Positions 56,617 to 64,000 of a stretch of 64,000 nt of DNA are shown in pieces (positions within the stretch are counted from its first letter, which is position 1; each line of letters starts with the position of its first letter). The notes below the pieces were generated by a model, which saw nothing but the letters and a program-made list of their open reading frames with translations, was not told the DNA's origin and searched no databases. Source of the DNA: Adiantum capillus-veneris (lineage: Eukaryota; Streptophyta; Polypodiopsida; Polypodiales; Pteridaceae); contig CM043943.1 in the NCBI GenBank assembly GCA_014529385.2, forward strand, positions 105,474,355-105,538,354. Direction: 5' to 3'. Position numbers and translations under genes: made by a program.

Positions 56617-58250
56617 TCAAAATGAACGCTGGTATACACATCGATATGGATGTTGTTTGTGTGGTGGGAACACCTTTCGCAAAGTTGACTGCAACTTTGC
56701 CTTACCACCCTTTGACTTGTTGGCCTTTGCACCAGCGCCCTCAGTTCCCAATGAGACTTTATTGTGGCAGCAATAAATGCATGGAAAGAGGGTCATTGCA
56801 CCTTGCTTGCACCCTAACATACACTTGAGAGTTTTCAAGTCTCCTGCCAAATGCCACTCCACTTGGAACACACCCAGACTTGAAACCTGCAATCGTTGTC
56901 CTTTTTATTGTTTTCGAATGACATCAACGATTGGGGCGTGATTGAAATACCATTTTAGGGACTCATGCGTCTCGTGCGAGAGATGAAAAGCTGCTAGCCA
57001 CCAGATATTATTCTCTAACTGAACACCTAAACATGTATTTCTCTTCTCGTTGGCATTTAGCTCAACATCAACGGCCCACCAAGGCTCTATTCATAAGCGT
57101 ATTTCTTACCTTTCAAGCCATTGACCTTTAACAATATGGAACTCATCAAGATTCATTACAAATATAATTTTTCCATCACACTCTTTATGTGTCAACCCAT
57201 AAAATATGATCATTGACTCCTGGAGCTTCAATAAGTAAACATAGGTATCAGTGAACTCGTTGTAATGGAAGGATTTGTTGTCTTCTAATGGCATGGCATC
57301 ATCCACATATTGAAATCCACCCAATAAGCTTGTAACATCATTATTGGTGCACCTTCTTGCAATGCTGACATTGTAAGGTGTTGGCAGCAACCCAAACAAA
57401 CATTTTCCCCTGTGACCTAGTGTGACAATTCTATACAAAGCTTCGTAGGCCTTGAAACTTATTCTTGCACTGTCACACACCTTCATCATCTCTTGAGGAG
57501 ACACAATGCTCTTTAGCTCACCAAAATACTTCTGGTGCAAAACATTAGCAATGCCAATATTGGATGGATCATCCAATAGATCCACCAACTCCTTTGGCTT
57601 AATGATATAATGTAGGAGAGTATGTTCAGTAGTTTGAGCATCGAAACTGATCCCATCATCATCCGAGCCAAGTTCTTGCATATTGGAATAATATTACAAC
57701 AATCTGCAAAAAATATAAGAAATTAGAAGCTTGCATTTGTATTTCTTTTGAGCTCCACCTCTTGAAGATAGCATAGACATCGTATGTCTCTTGTGCTTGC
57801 GAATGTGATAGCCCAATGGAATGTGTGTGAGATGATAGATTTGCCGGTACATATTACACGCAATGTGTTGTACGTAATTATCTAGTCGGTGCTCTTGCTC
57901 CATTTTTTGATGCTCTACTTTTTTTATTAAGCTTCACCATCTCGTCGTTCAGCCACTTTGTCTTCGCGTTGGCTTCCTCTATGACTTACTGAACGTCTTT
58001 CGTGTACTTCTCTTGCAATGATGAGTAGGCTGCAAAGAGATGTTTTCTTGCTTCCCTTTCATTGACGAAAGCTGAATACAATCTCCAGTAGTACCCACAC
58101 AATCCGTCTCTCCCATCTCCAATAAAATGCAGTAGCTCAGTGACGTTACAAAAGGGCGGTGATGTATTGGTCTTTGGATCTCCATGGTAAATATGGCCAT
58201 CAACCCATAAGTTGATTGCCTTGCACCCAAGGTTTTGTAGCTAATCTATA
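56617..58250 (-). pseudogene. Unrecognised decayed protein, transposase-like features
   Basis: Successive minus-strand frames look like one ancestral protein. At 58240-57990 it reads LGCKAINLWVDGHIYHGDPK, ELLHFIGDGRDGLCGYYWRL and LQEKYTKDVQ (the frame has no Met). At 57681-57106 a 191-aa open frame includes ISFKAYEALYRIVTLGHRG, LLPTPYNVSIARR and IFVMNLDEFHIVKG. At about 57.08-56.62 kb it reads AFHLSHETHESLKWYF and WHLAGDLKTLKCMLGCKQGA, followed by FPCIYCCHNK. The 'GDLK..K.MLG...G....PC.YC' pattern and the D-containing strand motifs resemble DDE-type transposases or related uncharacterised mobile-element proteins, but I cannot assign a family. At least three frameshifts or stops are visible. 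Confidence 0.45.
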
Positions 58251-59450
58251 GCATTGGGATTAGATGTGTCAAGTCGCACAATATGTACTCCTTCTCCAAA
58301 TCATCATTTAATCGATATCAGTTTGTCTTGTTAGTAATGTCTTGTTGTGGTAGAGGATTGAATGACATTTTTGTTAGCTAATCAAGTAAATTAGAGAGAG
58401 AATAATGGTGATTTCTACAAGCAGATGAAGTTGTCTATGGAGAGAAGAAGTGGAGAGTACTCAAAGATAGGAGAAAAGGATTATGTTATTGAGGGAAGAA
58501 AGATAGGGTGTGCAGCTCAATCTCCTTTGAATTCAAATTTTTGATCATAAGTGTAGAGAGAGAAATGTTGCTGCACACACAGGAAATCGAGTTTTCCATT
58601 GCTCTCACCTAGAGCTGGAGTGGAAGAAGCATGAGAGAGAGAGAGAGAGAGAATAAAGAAAGTAAATAGACTATTTTCAAATACAAAATATAAAAATGGA
58701 TTTTTTTTTAAATATCAGCATAGGCCTTGGTCAAACTTGGTTTAAGCTTTAAGCATTCCCTTAAAATGCCAAATAAAGAGGCCCTCCTAATACCCTTTCA
58801 CTTCCTGATGGATTTTTGAAGATCAGTGGCTGTGGGATTTCTTTGGGAAGGAGGAAGAGGAAGGGAGGTCCCTCTCACTCTCTCTCAGTGTGCTCGTTGT
58901 CTCTCAAAGGGGGAGAGGATGGAGAAGAGGAAGCCTCTCTCAACTTATGTGGGAATTTATCTTCTTACTGGACAATATTGGGAAGTAATTTTTGCTCTAA
59001 GGAAGGGAGAAAGAAAGGAAATAGGAGTTTTTCTCTATCGGGTGAATTATTTGTATTATAATAGATAGTTTTTAGGAAGGGGAATCTCTCATGGAGAGTT
59101 GAGAAAGAGACATGTTTAGTGTTCTCTTGAAAAGAGGAAGAGGACAACAAGTGAGATTGAGTGTAAGAGGATGGATGTTAATGCTTGAGGAACATCAAAT
59201 TTGTGATCATAAATATCAGCCCTAAGGTAGGACTCGGTATGTCAAGGGCCAAGACGCACACCGGTATAGGGGGATATATTTAGCAGGCCAAGGGCCTATA
59301 TATGGCATGGTTGGGTAGAGATGTGCATGTGCTAGTCCCCTATCAAGCCTAGGGTAAGACAGGCCAGCCAGCAGGCCAAAGTCCACTGGGTTTCACCCGT
59401 GGTAGATAGTTTCTTCAGGATGAGTTGCATAGGGAGATAAGGAAGGCCCT
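58251..59450. other. Intergenic, no gene recognised
   Basis: Contains a GA microsatellite at 58633-58651 and two overlapping low-complexity frames at 58816-59068. No TE motif was recognised. Confidence 0.4.
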
Positions 59451-60199
59451 CTACCCGCCTTCCAAACCAGCGAGACGACAATAGCCAAACCACTCCTCTC
59501 TAGGGCATGGGAACCTTCTTATCACCTCCGCTTTGAGGTTCTCGAAGTGAACTGGCAGCACTTGCATACGCGCCGCAAATCGATAGGCGATCTTCTGCCA
59601 CTTTGCCTTGGATGACTTTCTTCCTGGCAGCCTAGGCACGATTCTGCTTTCCATAGCCGAACTCGAAGCATTTGCGTGGGGAGGTGTTTCTTCTTCCTTA
59701 GGGGTCATGTGATTTAGGATTGGCCTAGCCCTCCTTTTCCCTTGGCACGAGCAGCCCCTTTGGGCCACTTAGGAGAAGAGGCTACACTTTTATTTTCAGA
59801 TTTCTTAGGGAAGAGAGGCTTTACCAACCTCTTTTCTTCCTTAATATGGATGATTTATTCGCGGTGGACGTCGATGTAGAGGATTTCTGCTTCTCCTTTA
59901 CTTCCGTTGATGGCACCCATTGATAGAGGGCGGTGGGTGACAGCAATGAGAGCAACCTGCTTCCCTCGCTCTGGTGGCTCTTGATTTACGGTTAGAATGA
60001 GAGATGCAAGATGGAGAACTTACTTCCTGGATGTTGACGATGGTGTATTCCAGCAGCAGCACTTCGATGAAGGTTGTTAGTGCTTCTTCAATTTCTTCCT
60101 CCTCCATTCTCCAATTGGAGAATTCCCATAGCCACCCATCCGTTTTCAATGATGTGCATCACTTTCAGCGTTGTAAACTGAAGGTTTTTGAGAAGCCCT
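59451..60199 (-). pseudogene. Leader/gag-like start of a minus-strand LTR element
   Basis: Lies just inside a primer site at 60200-60217. Minus-strand frames 60149-59898 (starting MKTDGWLWEFSNWRMEEEEI) and 59768-59451 (basic: PGRKSSKAKWQKIAYRFAAR, KAEVIRRFPCPREEW) have protein-like composition but no recognised gag domain. The rest of the element is absent from the sequence to the left. Confidence 0.35.
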
Positions 60200-60217
60200 C
60201 CTCAATGGGGGCACCAA
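60200..60217 (-). other. Primer binding site of the B type
   Basis: The minus strand reads TTGGTGCCCCCATTGAGG, sharing the TTGGTGCCCCCA core with element B's site at 33.87 kb. Confidence 0.6.
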
Positions 60218-60218
60218 A

Positions 60219-60496
60219 TGACAAGCACAAGTGCAAAGCAGACCCCAGGGGCCTCTACGCCAGGCCCGTGCACGCAGAACTCGTCACAGAGAGTGAACAG
60301 GGGGCACCACCTACTTTGAGAGGGTAGGACGTGGACAGCACTAATTCAAATAACACTAACACAACATATCGTAGAGAGAGAGAGAGAGAGAGAGATGGAG
60401 ACGTAGAAGGAGGAGATGAGAACCCTTTGGAATGTGAGGAAAAAATTGATTCGAGATGATATTTACAAAACCCTTCACTTCGGCGAGATAATGACC

Positions 60497-60541
<45 letters not shown>

Positions 60542-60600
60542 ATATTACGTTCTCTAGGAAAATTTCATGTGTGCGAAGATTCTTCTCCTGTGCGTATGTA
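60219..60600 (-). mobile_element. LTR end related to element B's LTR family
   Basis: Starts TGACAAGC (plus strand) beside the primer site and contains AGGGGGCACCACCTACTTTGAG, matching AAGGGGCACCACCTAGTTTAAG in B's LTR at about 34020-34042. It carries GA tracts at 60373-60395 and 60499-60539, like B's GA tract. The outer border is not defined. Confidence 0.5.
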
Positions 60601-61216
60601 AGGTTTTCAGTTTCTGAAACCTTAAAGATTGTATAAAGCTTAATCAAACTGATATGATTGTTGAAAAAACAATGTAGAATTATCCAGTTGTGGCAAATAT
60701 TGGTATTTTTGGAACCGTAATCATGACTTTCCTTTGGTTAGGAATTTTCAAAACTGAATTCCGATAAAATCTGACAAAGTTACGGGCCCTGGAAGTTTAC
60801 ACGGTGAATTAAGTTAATTAAATAAAGATTGTACGGTTTTAGTAATCATTACTGCAAAAGACTTTTATCCTAAAGTTCCTAGATATTATTTATAGATATT
60901 TGCATATATTTCCAAAATTAATCATTAAAAGTCAAAAAAATAGCAGAAAATTGATTCTGTGTATCTGGGGGGCTGTGTGGGGCAGTGATGAACTGGTCCA
61001 GGCTAGATTTAGCAGCAGGTGGCGCTAGGGGGACGCTGGGGCTGGCTTGAGGTGCAAGAAACTACCAGAATCAGCCCAGGAGCCCTAAAAACCTATAAAT
61101 AGTCCCCCCCCTCTTCACAAAAAAATTCAGACTCGGAGTCCTGGCCATTTCTCTCACCTAGAGAGAACTCTACTCAAAAATCACTAGAGAGCAAAAACTC
61201 CAGTTGATTAATCCAC
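60601..61216 (+). promoter_or_regulatory. Promoter-like region of a plus-strand element
   Basis: A strong TATA box (CCTATAAATAG, TATAAAT at 61094-61100) is followed by a C-run and a CT-rich leader (CTCACCTAGAGAGAACTC). This is typical of an LTR U3/R junction or a plant promoter. The coding region it would serve starts at 62975. No primer site was found between them. Confidence 0.5.
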
Positions 61217-62560
61217 GATAATTAGTTTAACCCTTTTCTATTAGCATAACTATGTTAATTTACTTATATTTTCTAATTAGTTAAGAAGATTAAACTTAAT
61301 TACACTCTAAATTACTCTCCTAATTCTTAATTCTTTGCTGCTTATTTAGATTAAGCTTAGGGACATTAATCTAATTTAATTAGTAAGCTATATTAGGACT
61401 GAAATAATCTTTTTAGTCATAATTAATGATAATTATACTAATTAAACTTAGGTTAATATAAGATTAATTAAGCAAAATTTAGCTATTTTTAATCAAAAAA
61501 CTGATAGGAAATCTATTTAATTAGCTCAAAAATCCTTAAGATAATTATCTAGCTAAAAAATATTGTTAGGAACCTATGATAATTAGCTTAACCACAAAAA
61601 GTTAATTTAGCTAATTATCTTAGTTAAAAAATCTTGTTTTTGAAGTTGAATTAAAAGAGGGAAATTAGTAAATTAGATGAGATAGCTTGAGATAATTTTT
61701 AGAGTCAAAATACATCATTAGAAACCCATGATAATTAGCTTAGCCACAGAAAGTTAATTTAGCTAATTATCTTAGCTAAAAAATCATGTTTTTGAAGATA
61801 AATTAAAGGGACAAATTATTAAATTACATCAAAATAGCTTTGAGATAATTCTCAGAGTTAAAATACATCATTAGGAGCCTATGATAATTAGCTTAACCAT
61901 AAAAAGTTAAATTAGTTAATTATCTTAGTTAAAAAATCTTGTTAAAGCGAGAAATTAGTAAATTAGATTAGATAGCTTTGGGATAATGTTCAAAATTAGA
62001 ATACATCATTAAGAAGTTGTGATAATTGGCTTAGCCACAAAAATTTGGTTGAGCTAATTATCTTAGTTAAAAAACTTGTTTTTAAAGGTAAATTAAAGGA
62101 AAAAATTAATAAATTAGATTAAATAGCTTTGGGAAAAGTTAAAGGGGAAAATTAGTAAATCATGTTACATGATTACATGCTATTACATCATAAAGAAGCC
62201 GTGATAATTATGTCAAGGTTAGAAACTTAGTAGAGATATTTATTCGAGTCAAATTATACTAATTCTAGCTAAAAATCAAAGGGGGAAAATTAGTAAATCA
62301 TGTTATATGATTACATGCTATTTATTAGAGTTAGATTACATGATAAAGAGGCTGTGATAATTATATCAAGGTTAGAAAATCAGTATAGATATTTATCTAA
62401 GTCAACGTATAGTAATTTTAGCTAAAACTTAAAGATGGAAATTAGATAATTAAGTTGAAAAATTAAAAGATAATTACCATAGGTCACAAATATCTTTATC
62501 TACTTGTGATAATTATACCATAAGTAATTAGTGAGTTTAGAAAATTATAATTGACCAAAA
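61217..62560 (+). repeat. AT-rich leader with ~152-bp period
   Basis: The anchor TGATAATTAG(C/T)TTA or TGATAATTAT occurs with its GATAATT at 61428, 61578, 61730, 61883, 62021, 62203, 62356 and 62508. Spacings are 150, 152, 153, 138, 182, 153 and 152 bp. Companion phrases AGTTAATTTAGCTAATTATC and TTAGTAAATTA recur in most units. It ends about 400 bp before the ORF at 62975. Confidence 0.85.
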
Positions 62561-62974
62561 TTCCTATTTTTAGCAAAAGATTAATTAAAATAAATGATTT
62601 TACGATCAAAATTTTTTAGAAAAATTATAGTAAGTGTAAACATGTGATATAAATTTGAGAAAATAAAATCTTTAAGAGAAAATATATAGAATAAATATTA
62701 AGCTCAAGATAAGCAGATTATAAGCTTAAAATTCGACGAGGAAATTAGGAAAAAGATATAGAAAATTATAAGAAAATTAGGAGAGCTTAGAAAACCCTTA
62801 GGGAAGCTTTGGAAAAAGTTATCATATCTATATAGGCAAATAGAAATTACTAGGTCAAGAATTTACCAATTAAGACTATAAATTTAACCTTGGATGGTTT
62901 ACGGTTAAATACAAAGGTTAAGTCTAGCTTTCGAATAATTTACCTAATGATTAGACGTCTTTTTTTAAGAAGTT

Positions 62975-63160
62975 ATGACACCTAAAAGGACCCGAGAAAA
63001 TCCTACATCTGACGATAAGGACGTAGCTCCAAAAAGAACTAAAATGTCGCACGACGATGAAGCTGGGCCTAGTAATAGGCCTACAGAGGAGAGTCTTCAG
63101 GCGCTAGTGCAGCAGCAGATGGCTAATCAGTCCCAGGTGGATTTCCTATTATTCAATTAA
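62975..63160 (+). CDS. N-terminus of a gag-like ORF (61 aa)
   Basis: MTPKRTRENPTSDDKDVAPK and then KRTKMSHDDEAGPSNRPTEE, then a Gln-rich coil (SLQALVQQQMANQSQ). This is the style of plant Ty3/gypsy gag starts (basic, then disordered, then coiled). It ends at a TAA, after which the sequence no longer looks coding, so it is either truncated or a first exon (GTGTAAGTT follows at 63173). The start is the first ATG after the long leader. Confidence 0.4.
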   Translation: MTPKRTRENPTSDDKDVAPKRTKMSHDDEAGPSNRPTEESLQALVQQQMANQSQVDFLLFN

Positions 63161-64000
63161 GTCTTTAAATAGTGTAAGTTCTTTTATAAGATAACATTGC
63201 ATACATAAGGAGTGAGTAAGAATCAGAAAAGAAATAATTGTCCGAAAACGGAAGGGAACTTCCAACGTGCATTTGCTTGTAAATTAGGAATGAATTGTTT
63301 GGGTTAAAACTGGTTGAAATAGGAAAGATATGATTGATCATCCTTAAGACAGCTTGTCTCAAGATACCTCTGACTCCTTGGTGTAAATTGATGATAATGA
63401 TGTCTTTCCAACCACGGATAAGTCGGTTATCCGCATGAACAATGAGTTTCTACTCCGTGTCATGTTTTGATGTTTCTACATAAGTTAGGATACCGTTTTT
63501 ATCCTAGGGGAGCTGCCCGATTGTATGGGCAACTGGTTTGGTGTATGGGCACCCGGAACCTTGGGTGGGGGTTTATCCACTCCGGATTGTGAATAAGGAA
63601 TGGGCATCGTTTTTTCACCCTTAGGTGGTCTTGAGATAAGAAGAGTACTGGTCATGGTTATTATGGACTATGTTTTGATTGACAGTACTCTGTCTTAAGT
63701 TTAAAGATGTTTGTTTGTTAAAAGAATGCTTTTCAATACTGTCTTTAATACTTGATTGAAGGAATTACTCTGACGAAAATTTAAATGAAACCATTATTTT
63801 AAATGTTAAAACAATGTGATAGTAATTAGAAAATAAAAGAATCATGTGTAAGTGTGGGGTGGTAAGTGGGGATTGACTAAGGTTGTCAATCATGGACAGG
63901 TGGACCTGATTGGTCAGGTAACTATCCATCCCTGCGCACTAAAAACATTTAGAAAACTTCTTCACTTGGAAGAGGAGTCCACTAGCGGCTGTGCCCTCAC
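63161..64000. other. No gene recognised
   Basis: No domain-bearing frame. A near-repeated phrase (CCCGATTGTATGGGCAACTGG / GGTGTATGGGCACCCGG, about 63510-63560) is present. May be TE interior. Confidence 0.4.

Overview
The window is nuclear DNA from a land plant with a repeat-rich genome. The evidence is plant-type LTR retrotransposons of several lineages (Tat-like and Athila-like Ty3/gypsy, a chromovirus-like Ty3/gypsy, Ty1/copia), CACTA transposase debris, many CT/GA microsatellites, and one plant-style NYN/C2H2 protein gene. I cannot name the species; the TE-dominated, low gene density layout would fit a fern, another non-seed plant, or any large-genome lineage. No rRNA, tRNA or CRISPR array was recognised.

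Layout. 0-4.5 kb: no recognised gene, but a ~275-bp tandem array (1.74-2.94 kb) carrying a ~21-bp palindrome. 4.5-6.3 kb (minus): the only convincing cellular gene, a 603-aa NYN-domain protein with a C2H2 finger inside the nuclease fold and an acidic tail. 6.9-16.1 kb: TE debris (an LTR with a tRNA-iMet primer site, a minus-strand copia remnant, a CACTA TNP2 remnant and unrecognised decayed ORFs). 16.2-17.0 kb: a near-perfect hairpin, a fragment of a histone H3-family gene and a very short LTR.

17.1-40.2 kb is one nested structure. Element A (plus strand, Athila-like, tRNA-Asp-type primer site at 17.94 kb) has a long leader with a palindrome repeated every ~284 bp, then decayed gag, protease and RT. 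Its RT is split just after the YMDD box by element B, a nearly intact minus-strand Tat-like element (gag-pol 28.0-33.3 kb, 2.67-kb LTR at 33.9-36.6 kb, two RNase H domains). After B inserted, the segment ~22.03-25.70 kb inverted, carrying A's protease/RT part and ~380 bp of B's 3' LTR. A resumes at 36.56 kb with the rest of RT, RNase H, two tandem integrase H2C2 zinc modules, the integrase core and C-terminus, and then a second retropepsin-like domain.

40.2-43.2 kb has the same ~284-bp palindrome periodicity, followed by a 270-aa ORF resembling the extra ORF1 of Tat/Ogre-type elements; this is probably the 5' part of a relative of A. It is cut by an internally deleted copia element (43.2-45.7 kb), itself cut by a 155-bp LTR (45.72 kb). 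46.9-52.0 kb is a decayed minus-strand chromovirus-like element with a 1.47-kb 5' LTR. 52-53.7 kb is CACTA-like (DUF4216-like) debris. 54-55.4 kb has a 307-bp tandem array, a TAAGCGAC-motif cluster and a ~98-bp CT tract. 56.6-58.25 kb (minus) is a decayed, unrecognised protein region with transposase-like features. 59.4-60.6 kb is the 5' end of another minus-strand LTR element that shares B's unusual primer site. 61.1-63.2 kb is a promoter, an AT-rich leader with a ~152-bp period, and the start of a gag-like ORF.

The most unusual signals are the tandem H2C2 modules and post-integrase retropepsin of element A, the periodic palindromic leaders, the paired diverged small ORFs in B's leader, and the inversion inside the nested pair. 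All calls come from reading the sequence; no database search was run.
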